The notes under the pieces are model-generated. The model had not been told where the DNA came from, did not search any database, and saw only the letters and a program-made list of their open reading frames with translations. A program made the position numbers and the translations under genes. Positions 17,505 through 24,415 of a stretch of 52,281 bases of DNA are shown here, one piece after another; positions within the stretch are counted from its first letter, which is position 1; each line of letters starts with the position of its first letter. This DNA is from Scatosoma sp045594025. Its GTDB lineage: Bacteria; Bacillota; Clostridia; Christensenellales; Borkfalkiaceae. The DNA is taken from positions 1 through 52,281 of the forward strand of contig JAZNXS010000048.1 of NCBI GenBank assembly GCA_045594025.1. The letters are read 5' to 3'.

Positions 17505-18011
17505 ATGAATCTTGCTTTGTGCGGCATGATGGGCTGTGGCAAGACCACGGTTGGGAAAGCGCTTGCGGAGGCATGCGGTAAAACGTTAGTGGATACGGAC
17601 GCTTGTATCGTAGAAAAGCATGGCGCGATCACAGAAATTTTTTCTCAGCATGGCGAGCCGTATTTCCGTGATTTGGAAACGGAGACGGTGAAAGCGCTTG
17701 CAAAGCTTGACGGCTTGGTGATTGCTACGGGCGGCGGTTTAACGTTGCGCGCGGAAAACGTTGCCTTATTGAAAGAGAATGGAAAAGTCATTTATTTGCG
17801 CGCGAAAGCGAAAACGCTTGAACAGCGTTTGCAGACCGATCAAAGCAGACCGTTGTTACAAGGTGATAAAGAAAGCTTAAAGCAAAAAATACAGCGGTTA
17901 TTACAGGAAAGAGAAAGTGTTTATGAATCCGTAGCGGATTTCACGGTGGACACGGACGGAAAGACGGCAAAAGAGATTGTCTTTGAAATTCTTTCCAAGT
18001 ACGGAAAATGA
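17505..18011 (+). CDS. aroK: Shikimate kinase
   Basis: AroK phosphorylates shikimate with ATP. The 168-aa protein has the Walker A GMMGCGKTTVGKALAE at the N-terminus, the shikimate-binding DTDACI, EPYFRDLE and ATGGGLTL motifs, and the lid region LQTDQSRPLL. Together with the five preceding genes and the DAHP synthase at 43.8 kb it completes the route to chorismate. The stop overlaps the upstream part of the next frame by a few bases. Confidence 0.97.
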   Translation: MNLALCGMMGCGKTTVGKALAEACGKTLVDTDACIVEKHGAITEIFSQHGEPYFRDLETETVKALAKLDGLVIATGGGLTLRAENVALLKENGKVIYLRAKAKTLEQRLQTDQSRPLLQGDKESLKQKIQRLLQERESVYESVADFTVDTDGKTAKEIVFEILSKYGK

Positions 18012-18034
18012 TAAACGAAAGGGGTATGTACGAG

Positions 18035-18733
18035 ATGAAAACGGTTTTAGTGACCGGCGGCGTTCGAGGAATTGGGCGTAGTATCGCGCTCAAATTTAAA
18101 GAAAAGGGCTACCGCGTATGCGCTGTGTATTCCCGTGATGAGGAGAACGCGAATGCGCTTGCGGCGCTTGGTGTAGAGACGTATAAAGCAGACGTTTCGT
18201 CGGAAAAAGACGTAGTGGAGCTATTTCAAAAAATCGGCGTAGTAGACGTGCTTGTCAACAATGCAGGTGTGTCGCTGATTAAACAGATTCAGGACGTTTC
18301 TTATGCCGAATACGATCGGGTAATGTCCGTCAATATGGGCGGTGCATTTCTTTGCTCACGTGAGGCAGCAAAGGGTATGATCAAACGCCAGGCAGGCTTG
18401 ATTGTTAATATTTCTTCCGTTTGGGGAGAGGTCGGCGGTAGCTGCGAAAGCGTGTACTCGGCTTCAAAAGCAGCGTTGCTTGGATTTACCAAAGCGCTCG
18501 CCAAAGAGCTTGGTTGGTCGCATATTCGCGTGAATAGCGTTTCTCCCGGGGTGATCGATACGCCGATGAACGCGCATTTCACAAACGAGGAAATGGCGGC
18601 GCTTCAAGAGGAGATCCCCATGGGTAGAATCGGCACGGGGGAAGACGTTGCAAACGCAGTGCTGTATTTGGAAGAAAACGAATACGTCACGGGGATTGAT
18701 ATTCCCGTCAACGGTGGATTTTCTATTGTATAA
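18035..18733 (+). CDS. SDR-family oxidoreductase (FabG-like)
   Basis: A 232-aa short-chain dehydrogenase. The Rossmann glycine motif TGGVRGIGRSIA is at the N-terminus, NNAG follows at about 80, and the catalytic Ser-Tyr-Lys triad is seen in NISSVWG and YSASKAAL. The end VTGIDIPVNGGFSIV is typical of FabG-type members. The substrate is unknown. It could reduce a beta-ketoacyl-ACP, but its place at the end of the aro block leaves open a role on a cyclic metabolite. ATG 18035 lies behind AAAGGGG with spacing 10; it closes the operon with a terminator. Confidence 0.9.
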   Translation: MKTVLVTGGVRGIGRSIALKFKEKGYRVCAVYSRDEENANALAALGVETYKADVSSEKDVVELFQKIGVVDVLVNNAGVSLIKQIQDVSYAEYDRVMSVNMGGAFLCSREAAKGMIKRQAGLIVNISSVWGEVGGSCESVYSASKAALLGFTKALAKELGWSHIRVNSVSPGVIDTPMNAHFTNEEMAALQEEIPMGRIGTGEDVANAVLYLEENEYVTGIDIPVNGGFSIV

Positions 18734-18734
18734 T

Positions 18735-18764
18735 AAAAAAGTCGTCCCATCGGACGGCTTTTTT
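18735..18764 (+). terminator. Terminator of the mcs-clpC-aro block
   Basis: A 7-bp stem GTCGTCC / GGACGGC (one G-U) with loop CATC between an A-run and six T. The A-run on the left would also serve the minus-strand gene that converges on it. Confidence 0.9.
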
Positions 18765-19068
18765 AATGCTGTTTAAAATAATTTTCTAAAATATTTTGTA
18801 TAAATTCGTCAGCGATCCCCGCTGTGGGGGAAGCGGACGTTTTTTCTTTGTCCTCGCAAGTTTGCGAGGATTCTTTTTTAGCCTTGCACGGTTCTTCGTT
18901 TTTAGTGTCTTGAGAGGGGGTGAATGCTCGGGAAAAGTTGGATAAATCTTTTAAGAACCGAAGCATTTCTTCGGAATCTTTTAGCTTTGCCATAAGCGGT
19001 TTTACGCTGTCGGCAAAGTTGGGGTTCTGTGAAAGATAATATAAAAGCACAAGTATTAAAATTTCCAT
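18763..19068 (-). CDS. Small protein with N-terminal membrane segment, unknown function
   Basis: A 101-aa protein starting MEILILVLLYYLSQNP, whose first 14 residues form a short hydrophobic segment. Then come a helical stretch (PLMAKLKDSEEMLRFLKDL) and a Lys/Glu/Ser-rich linker with two cysteines, and a C-terminal helix. I do not recognise a family. ATG 19068 is chosen over GTG 19092; neither has a clear Shine-Dalgarno, but a TATACT lies 5 nt before the ATG, so a leaderless message is possible. It is head-to-head with the next small gene, and the pair may be functionally linked. Confidence 0.65.
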   Translation of the reverse strand: MEILILVLLYYLSQNPNFADSVKPLMAKLKDSEEMLRFLKDLSNFSRAFTPSQDTKNEEPCKAKKESSQTCEDKEKTSASPTAGIADEFIQNILENYFKQH

Positions 19069-19136
19069 AATGCAGTATATGCGCGAAGTCACTAAAAATT
19101 GATAACGGGAATATGATATACGGTGGAGGTATGGAA

Positions 19137-19415
19137 ATGAAAAGTTTCAAAGATTACGTAAACGACGGGCCCCAACAGTCCACGCAGGAAACTTTGGCGG
19201 CGGAGGCGCTTGCGGCAAAGCTAGCGCAGGCATATAGCGGCAAAAGCGATGCGGAAATGTGGAAAGGGATCCTTGCCGAGGCAGAAAAAAGTAAACGCGC
19301 AGGAACGCTTTCCAACGCAGAAATCGACGCCTTTTATCAAAGCTTTTCGCCGATGTTGGATAGTTCGCAGAGAAAAATGCTGAAAACGGTGCTGGAACGG
19401 TTAAAGAAAATATAA
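19137..19415 (+). CDS. Small conserved Clostridia-type helical protein, unknown function
   Basis: A 92-aa soluble, all-helical protein beginning MKSFKDYVNDGPQQST. The segments AEMWKGILAEAEKSKRAGTL, SNAEIDAFYQSFSPMLD and QRKMLKTVLERL resemble small proteins found beside spore or envelope genes in Clostridia, from memory and without a database check. Start ATG 19137 has GGAGG seven nt upstream; two earlier in-frame ATGs are too close to, or before, that site. Divergent from the 101-aa membrane protein. Confidence 0.75.
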   Translation: MKSFKDYVNDGPQQSTQETLAAEALAAKLAQAYSGKSDAEMWKGILAEAEKSKRAGTLSNAEIDAFYQSFSPMLDSSQRKMLKTVLERLKKI

Positions 19416-19452
19416 CGGCGGTTGTAACGGTTAAGGCATACCATGTACGAAG

Positions 19453-20589
19453 TTATTCGTATTGATTGATTTCCTGTAACGCGCGCAAAAGAGCGTCGAT
19501 TTCATGGAAATGGTTATAGTGTGAAAAGGAAACCCTCACTAAACCGCCGTCTAGCGTACCCAGTTCTTCGTGCATCAAAGGCGCGCAATGCAAGCCGCCG
19601 CGCACGGCAATGCTGTATTTTGACGAGAGGGTTTCCGCGATGTATTCGCTTTGTAAGCGTTCGTGTCGAAAGGTCACGATGCCGCACGGATTTGGCTTGG
19701 AATAAGCGGTATAGCAGGCTTGGGTTTTGAGCCCTCGTAAAAAATATTCGGTGAGGGAGAGGATTTTTGCGCTGGATTCCTGTTGGTGGTGTATAAGATA
19801 CCTCGTGCCTTCCATTAAAGAGATAACGGAGGGATAGGAAATCGTGCCTGCCTCTAAACGGTCGGGGTAAAAATCAGGCATATCCAAGGATAGGCTGATT
19901 GAGCCCGTTCCGCCGAAAAGTATGGGTGAAGGCTCGATACGTTCGGAGAAGAGCAAGGCTCCGCTGCCTTGAATCCCAAGCATACCTTTATGCCCTGCTA
20001 AAGCAAGTAAATCGATACCTGCCCCCTTCATTTTTAGGTCTAAATGTCCACAGCCCTGCGCTCCGTCGCAGAGCAAAAGGGTCTCCTTTGGTATCATTTT
20101 TCTAACGGCGGTAAGATCGGGGATTAGCCCCGTAACGTTGGAGGCAGCGGTAATGGCAACAAGGCGTGTGTTAGGGGTTATAAGCTGTTTCAGTGCATGT
20201 AAATCCAGCTCGGCGTCAGGGGAGGAATTCGTCAAAGGGCAAACGCTGTACGTAATGACGCCTTGGGTTGCTAGGTGTTGTATGGGTCGTAAAACGGAGT
20301 TGTGCTCCATACAGCTTACAATAACGTGGTCGCCCGGTTGTAACACGCCGAGAAGGGCGATGTTCAAAGCTTCCGTGCAGTTTTTGGTAAAAATGACGCG
20401 GTCGAAACCGTAGCCGTCGAAGTAGTGGTTTAACGTATTGCGGCAATGGAGTACTTGTTTTGCGCAAGCGACGGAAAGCTTATGTCCGCTTCTACCCGGG
20501 TTTGCGCATACTTTCACGGCGGAAAGCACGGCGGAAATCACGGAATCGGGTTTTCTGCCGCCTGTGGCGGCGTTGTCGAAATAAATCAT
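19453..20589 (-). CDS. Class V aminotransferase / cysteine-desulfurase-family protein
   Basis: A 378-aa PLP enzyme of the NifS/SufS fold. It begins with MIYFDNAATGGRKP, binds PLP through the lysine in ALAGHKGMLGIQG, and carries the mobile-loop cysteine in RGGLHCAPLMHEELGT, as expected for an enzyme that removes S or Se from cysteine or selenocysteine. The subgroup resembles the family TIGR01977 (cysteine desulfurase family), often found near DUF3343 proteins. Here a DUF3343 gene starts 63 nt away on the opposite strand. A role in sulfur or selenium delivery is therefore likely but unproven. No iscU/sufU is adjacent. Confidence 0.9.
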   Translation of the reverse strand: MIYFDNAATGGRKPDSVISAVLSAVKVCANPGRSGHKLSVACAKQVLHCRNTLNHYFDGYGFDRVIFTKNCTEALNIALLGVLQPGDHVIVSCMEHNSVLRPIQHLATQGVITYSVCPLTNSSPDAELDLHALKQLITPNTRLVAITAASNVTGLIPDLTAVRKMIPKETLLLCDGAQGCGHLDLKMKGAGIDLLALAGHKGMLGIQGSGALLFSERIEPSPILFGGTGSISLSLDMPDFYPDRLEAGTISYPSVISLMEGTRYLIHHQQESSAKILSLTEYFLRGLKTQACYTAYSKPNPCGIVTFRHERLQSEYIAETLSSKYSIAVRGGLHCAPLMHEELGTLDGGLVRVSFSHYNHFHEIDALLRALQEINQYE

Positions 20590-20652
20590 GACAGAACCTC
20601 TTTTTCAATTTTTACATACACTATAATATTCCGAGAAGGAGGCACTTATGAT

Positions 20653-20910
20653 ATGATGATTTTGGCAGTGTTCCGCGCGAGAGCGCATAGCTTGGATTAC
20701 GTGGAACGTTTAAAGAACTACGGAGTGACGGCATTTACCGTTCCCACGCCCAAGGAGGCGAGGATCGGTTGTGGATTGTGCGTGCGTTTTGACGGGAGAT
20801 ATTTCGTTCGGGCGCAGGCTATTTTGAAAACGGGTAGATATTCCTCGTTTAAAGGATTTTATAAAATGGATTTTATAGGCGGCCAGCTTTCTTTGACGCC
20901 GTACCGATAA
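20653..20910 (+). CDS. DUF3343 (putative Se/S carrier-like) protein
   Basis: An 85-aa protein with VFRARAHSLDYVERLKNYGV, VPTPKEARIGCGLCVRF and an FKGFYKM tail. This matches the DUF3343 family (Pfam Se_S_carrier type), in which a cysteine-containing GC-G turn follows the VPTP segment. Members are thought to carry sulfur or selenium for a partner desulfurase, but the role has not been shown biochemically to my knowledge. The start has AGAAGGAGG at spacing 10, and a TATAAT lies at 20622-20627. It is divergent from the class V aminotransferase, which supports pairing. Confidence 0.88.
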   Translation: MMILAVFRARAHSLDYVERLKNYGVTAFTVPTPKEARIGCGLCVRFDGRYFVRAQAILKTGRYSSFKGFYKMDFIGGQLSLTPYR

Positions 20911-20924
20911 AGCGTTGAAATGAC

Positions 20925-20953
20925 TTGCAAAAATTGCGCATATGTGCTATACT
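20925..20953 (+). promoter_or_regulatory. Promoter of nth, placed for a leaderless transcript
   Basis: TTGCAA (20925-20930), 17-nt spacer, TATACT (20948-20953). The ATG at 20962 is 8 nt past the -10 box, so transcription would start at or just before it. Confidence 0.75.
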
Positions 20954-20961
20954 GAATGCGT

Positions 20962-21606
20962 ATGAAAAAGGCAGATAAAGAAAAAGCACTTGCGTTGCTT
21001 GCAAGCTTATATCCCGACGCAAAGCCTGCTTTGCATTACACGACGCCGTACGAATTGTTGGTGGCGGTAGTTTTGTCGGCGCAATGCACGGACGAAAGGG
21101 TGAATATCGTCACGGCGAAGCTGTTTGAAAAATACAACACACCGCAAGCGATGGTGACCTTGGAACAAAAGGAGCTAGAACGCTATATTTTCTCCTGTGG
21201 CTTTTACCGTATGAAAGCAGAGCATATCTTATCGGCATCGAGAGATATTTTGGAAAAATTCAACGGCGAAGTGCCGGGTACGGTCGAGGAATTGATGACG
21301 CTGGCAGGCGTAGGGAAGAAGACGGCGAACGTTGTCTATTCGGTGGCGTTTGGCGGCGCGGCGATTGCCGTGGATACGCATGTCTTCCGTGTGAGCAATC
21401 GATTAGGGCTGGCGAAAGGCAAAGATCCGTTGGAGGTGGAGGCCGGTTTGTGCAAGGTAATCCCCAAAGACGACTGGTCGAAGGCGCATCATTGGTTGAT
21501 TTATCACGGCAGACGGGTTTGCCATTCGCAAAAACCAAATTGTGAGGGTTGCGCTTTGCAGGCGCTTTGCGATTATGGAAAAAATCCACCGACCAAAAAG
21601 AAATAA
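20962..21606 (+). CDS. nth: Endonuclease III
   Basis: Nth is a DNA glycosylase/AP lyase that removes oxidised pyrimidines. The 214-aa protein shows the LLVAVVLSAQCTDERVN helix, the helix-hairpin-helix LMTLAGVGKKTANVV with the catalytic lysine, the catalytic aspartate in VDTHVFRVSNRLGL, and the [4Fe-4S] cysteines in CHSQKPNCEGCALQALC. I prefer ATG 20962: the in-frame ATG at 20956 is only 2 nt past the -10 box and could not be in the message. No Shine-Dalgarno is seen, consistent with a leaderless start. Confidence 0.95.
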   Translation: MKKADKEKALALLASLYPDAKPALHYTTPYELLVAVVLSAQCTDERVNIVTAKLFEKYNTPQAMVTLEQKELERYIFSCGFYRMKAEHILSASRDILEKFNGEVPGTVEELMTLAGVGKKTANVVYSVAFGGAAIAVDTHVFRVSNRLGLAKGKDPLEVEAGLCKVIPKDDWSKAHHWLIYHGRRVCHSQKPNCEGCALQALCDYGKNPPTKKK

Positions 21607-21616
21607 AAGAATAAAA

Positions 21617-21659
21617 CTCCCGTTTTTCCAAATACTGATAGGGAAAACGGGAGGTTTTT
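21617..21659 (+). promoter_or_regulatory. Hairpin that overlaps the ribosome-binding site of the next gene
   Basis: A near-perfect 13-bp stem (CTCCCGTTTTTCC with GGGAAAACGGGAG, 21617-21653) is followed by GTTTTT. The 3' arm contains the GGGAGG ribosome-binding site of the downstream gene. It could end nth transcription, block translation of the next gene, or both. Confidence 0.6.
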
Positions 21660-21920
21660 ATGTCAAAAGAAAACGAGGGAATAAACGAAGAAACCGAGCT
21701 TTTGCAACAGCTTGCGCAGATGGAAGATTTGGCGGAAAAGAAAACGAAAATCTATTCCAGAATTCTGATGGATACGGCGCTTGCCAAATCGATGGAAGAG
21801 CTCTCCTTGCGCCACGAAAAGCGGAAAGAAACGCTTGTTAGCTTAGCGTTTGGGAAGCCTATAAAAAAGAAAAACGGGCAGGGCATGGACGAGAATAATG
21901 CGCAGGGGGATGAAAAATGA
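21660..21920 (+). CDS. Small helical protein, unknown function
   Basis: An 86-aa, highly charged protein, starting MSKENEGINEETELLQQL, almost entirely predicted helix up to about residue 60 (EDLAEKKTKIYSRILMD, MEELSLRHEKRKETL) and then a Lys/Gly/Asn-rich tail. I recognise no domain. Its GGGAGG site lies within the 3' arm of a strong hairpin. It overlaps the next gene by 4 nt (ATGA), so the two are probably translated together. Confidence 0.7.
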   Translation: MSKENEGINEETELLQQLAQMEDLAEKKTKIYSRILMDTALAKSMEELSLRHEKRKETLVSLAFGKPIKKKNGQGMDENNAQGDEK

Positions 21921-22138
21921 AGCTGGAAAAACGAGAAATTACGCTAAACGAGCGCGATTCAATTATGGACGTCTATTATTTTGAAAAACATCTTTTAAAT
22001 GTATATACGGAAACTCTTTCCAAGGCGACGAGGAAGGAGGTTAGAGGGGTGTTGTCCATGCTCATGAAAGAGGTGGGCGAGGATATGGGAATTACCGCTG
22101 ATTTATTGAAAAAAGCGGTGGAAAAATGCGGTGTATAG
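21917..22138 (+). CDS. Small helical protein, possibly coat-protein-F-like, function unknown
   Basis: A 73-aa two-helix protein with NERDSIMDVYYFEKHLLNVY followed by KATRKEVRGVLSMLMKEVGED. The pattern of a short helix with FEKHLLNVYTE then a second helix resembles half of the four-helix bundle of CotF-like spore coat proteins. This is only a pattern match by eye. It is translationally coupled to the preceding small gene by an ATGA overlap. If this organism sporulates, a coat role is one option; otherwise the gene stays unassigned. Confidence 0.6.
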   Translation: MKLEKREITLNERDSIMDVYYFEKHLLNVYTETLSKATRKEVRGVLSMLMKEVGEDMGITADLLKKAVEKCGV

Positions 22139-22145
22139 AAAGCCG

Positions 22146-22162
22146 TTCCTTTTTTAAAGGAA
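22146..22162 (+). terminator. Weak hairpin after the small-gene pair
   Basis: TTCCTTT-TTT-AAAGGAA, 7 bp. AT-rich and without a clear T-run afterwards; termination here is doubtful. Confidence 0.3.
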
Positions 22163-22175
22163 ATTTGCGATTTTC

Positions 22176-22204
22176 TTGACAAATCCTGTCGAATGCTGTA
22201 TAAT
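22176..22204 (+). promoter_or_regulatory. Consensus promoter of mscL
   Basis: Perfect TTGACA (22176-22181) and TATAAT (22199-22204) separated by 17 nt, 63 nt before the mscL start. Confidence 0.92.
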
Positions 22205-22267
22205 AAAACCATAATGATGCGAAAGTTGCGAAAAACGTCGCAAAAACGCAAATAAAGAGGTTTTATT

Positions 22268-22945
22268 ATGAAAAAGAAAGTAGGGAAAATTAAGGCTTTT
22301 TTTGGTGAATTTAAACAATTCATCACGCGTGGCAACGTGCTTGACATGGCTGTCGGTGTTATCGTCGGCGGTGCATTCACGGGAATCGTAAACGGTTTGA
22401 GTAATTACATTTTGAAACCGTTAATCAATTTTTTGATTGCGCTAATACTTGGGGCGGAAGGCTTGGAGGGAGCGATTACAATGCTTACCCCTGGTTATAT
22501 GATTGGTGAAAATGGTGAATATGTTTTAAACGAAGCAGGCGAAAAAATTATCGATCTTGCAAACTCGATTTATATCGATTGGGGTTCGTTTATCAGTGCA
22601 ATTATCAATTTCCTTATCATCGCGTTCGTATTGTTTATGATTGTGAAAACGATGAACAACATCGCAAAAGCACATGAACGTATGATGGAAGGCTTGGAAT
22701 TGGATGAGAAGAGAGAAATCTATTTAATCCGCAAAGAACAAAAAGTTTCCAGAAAGGTAGCGGCGGCAATCTACGAAGATAGATTGGCTGAAGCAAGAGC
22801 AGCGAAAGCGGCAGAACAAGCGGCAGCGGAAGCCAAGGCGGCGGAAGAGGCGGCAAAAGCGGCAGCCGAAGCGGAAGAAAAGGCAATGGCGAACACCAGG
22901 CTTTTGGAAGAAATCCGTGACCTTTTGAAAAACGGCTCCCATTGA
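22268..22945 (+). CDS. mscL: Large-conductance mechanosensitive channel with long Ala/Glu tail
   Basis: MscL forms a pentameric pore that opens under membrane tension and protects against osmotic downshock. The N-terminal FKQFITRGNVLDMAVGVIVGG and the first transmembrane helix are canonical, and the second helix (about 98-120, AIINFLIIAFVLFMIVKTMN) follows an enlarged periplasmic loop. Typical MscL is about 130-150 residues; this one has 225. The extra C-terminal part (about 130-225) is a charged helix rich in Ala and Glu that looks like an extended coiled coil, ending in MANTRLLEEIRDLLKNGSH. The tail could stabilise the cytoplasmic bundle or bind a partner. Confidence 0.95.
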   Translation: MKKKVGKIKAFFGEFKQFITRGNVLDMAVGVIVGGAFTGIVNGLSNYILKPLINFLIALILGAEGLEGAITMLTPGYMIGENGEYVLNEAGEKIIDLANSIYIDWGSFISAIINFLIIAFVLFMIVKTMNNIAKAHERMMEGLELDEKREIYLIRKEQKVSRKVAAAIYEDRLAEARAAKAAEQAAAEAKAAEEAAKAAAEAEEKAMANTRLLEEIRDLLKNGSH

Positions 22946-22979
22946 GGCTGAGCCTAAAAAGAAATAATTGAGACAAATG

Positions 22980-23021
22980 CGCTCTGTGATGAAAAAACGT
23001 TTGACTTTTCGCCACAGAGCG
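22980..23021 (+). promoter_or_regulatory. Inverted repeat spanning the pheST promoter
   Basis: CGCTCTGTG (22980-22988) and CACAGAGCG (23013-23021) form a perfect 9-bp inverted repeat with the -35 box in the 24-nt space between and the -10 box just after the right arm. It could be the mscL transcript's 3' hairpin or an operator for a DNA-binding protein. Confidence 0.5.
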
Positions 23022-23029
23022 TATATAAT
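23001..23029 (+). promoter_or_regulatory. Promoter of the pheST T-box operon
   Basis: TTGACT (23001-23006), 17-nt spacer, TATAAT (23024-23029). Transcription would start near 23036 and run into the T-box leader. Confidence 0.88.
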
Positions 23030-23035
23030 ATAGTA

Positions 23036-23318
23036 GTAATTTGCATAAAGCGAACATAAAGGCGATGAAAAAGCAGGCGTTTTTCAAACATCCTTTTACA
23101 GAGACTTGCATCCGTAGGCTGAAAGATGCAGGAGGGAGGAAAGATTGCCCTTTCACTTTGGAGCCGTCCTTTTGAGCCTGTCTGTCAGGGGTAGGGAGGA
23201 ACGTATACGGGGCGTTACGCCGTAAAATAAGGCAAAAGCAAAAACTTTTGCGAATGCAGGTGGTACAGCGGATAGATTCGCCCTGCGCGTCATGATGGCG
23301 CGCAGGGCGTTTTGTTTT
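23036..23318 (+). promoter_or_regulatory. T-box leader of pheST (tRNA-Phe sensing)
   Basis: The T-box core AGGTGGTACAGCGG is at 23258-23271, followed by the terminator stem CGCCCTGCGCG/CGCGCAGGGCG (23279-23309) and TTTTGTTTT. The alternative antiterminator can form from GCAGG near 23256 with CCTGC near 23282. The bulge TGGT would pair with the ACCA end of tRNA-Phe (discriminator A). The likely Phe specifier is TTC near 23152-23154, just before the ACTTTGGAGCC stretch usual after specifier loops; this position is judged by eye. Uncharged tRNA-Phe would prevent termination and raise pheST expression. The stretch 22946-23386 holds only this leader, its promoter and the overlapping palindrome. 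Confidence 0.93.
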
Positions 23319-23386
23319 ATTGCGATATGGGCTGTCCACAGCGAACAGACATAGAAAAATCAAACGAATTCATTCGGAGGAAAGAT

Positions 23387-24400
23387 ATGAAAGAAAAAAT
23401 CGAAAGCTTACGCGCGGAGATCGAATCCGCAATCGGGCAGACGGAAACGGGCAGGGCGCTCTACGAGCTTAAAGTAAAGTTCCAAACGGAGCTCAAGGGC
23501 ATCATGAGTGGTATGAAAGACTTGTCCAAGGAAGAACGTCCCACGTTCGGCAAGGTAGTGAACGAATTCAAGCAGGCGATGGAAGCGCTGTTTGAAGAGC
23601 GCGCTGTTGTCGTACGTAAAATGGAGTTGGAGGCGCAGTACGCAAAAGAACGCATCGATATAACGATGCCTGGAAAATCGTACAAAGCAGGCGCTTTGCA
23701 TCCGATTACGCTTGTTAAAAACGAGCTTATTGACATTTTCGCAGGTATGGGCTTTAAGGTATTTGAAGGCCCTGAAATTGAAACGGATTATTATAACTTC
23801 ACGGCGTTGAATACTCCCAAAGATCACCCTGCGCGCGATATGCAGGATACCTTCTATTTAGCGGAGAATTTATTGCTTCGTACGCAAACGTCGGCAGGGC
23901 AGATCCGCGTTATGGAACAGGACGCGCCTCCGATCAAGATTCTTTCTCCCGGCAGAGTATTCCGTTCGGACGACGACGCTACCCACTCGCCCATGTTCCA
24001 TCAGATGGAAGGGCTTGTCGTGGACAAGGGTATCACCCTTTGCGACTTGCAGGGTATGTTGGCGGAGTTCGCGCGCAAGATGTTTACCGATTCGACGAAG
24101 GTGCGTTTGCGTCCTTCCTACTTCCCGTTCACAGAACCCAGCGTAGAGGTAGACCTCAGCTGTTCGGAATGTGGCGGTAAGGGTTGCAGACTCTGCAAAG
24201 GTACGGGCTGGATCGAAGTCCTCGGCGCAGGTATGGTCAACCGCCACGTTTTGGAAAATTGTAACGTGGATCCCGATGAGTACACGGGCTTTGCGTTCGG
24301 TATGGGTATCGAACGTATTGCGATGCTCAAATACGGCATCAACAACATCAAAACGCTGTTCGAAAATGATACGAGATTTTTAGAACAGTTTGAGGATTGA
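23387..24400 (+). CDS. pheS: Phenylalanyl-tRNA synthetase alpha subunit
   Basis: PheS forms the catalytic half of the (alpha-beta)2 PheRS. The 337-aa protein has an N-terminal coiled coil (about 1-80), then GALHPITLVKNEL, the class II motifs around HPARDMQDTFYL, HQMEGLVVD and the FGMGIERIAMLKYG motif 3. ATG 23387 lies six nt behind CGGAGG; upstream in-frame codons run back through the T-box terminator and are not part of the protein. It is cotranscribed with pheT (15 nt gap). Confidence 0.98.
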   Translation: MKEKIESLRAEIESAIGQTETGRALYELKVKFQTELKGIMSGMKDLSKEERPTFGKVVNEFKQAMEALFEERAVVVRKMELEAQYAKERIDITMPGKSYKAGALHPITLVKNELIDIFAGMGFKVFEGPEIETDYYNFTALNTPKDHPARDMQDTFYLAENLLLRTQTSAGQIRVMEQDAPPIKILSPGRVFRSDDDATHSPMFHQMEGLVVDKGITLCDLQGMLAEFARKMFTDSTKVRLRPSYFPFTEPSVEVDLSCSECGGKGCRLCKGTGWIEVLGAGMVNRHVLENCNVDPDEYTGFAFGMGIERIAMLKYGINNIKTLFENDTRFLEQFED

Positions 24401-24415
24401 TAGGAGGAAAGACAG

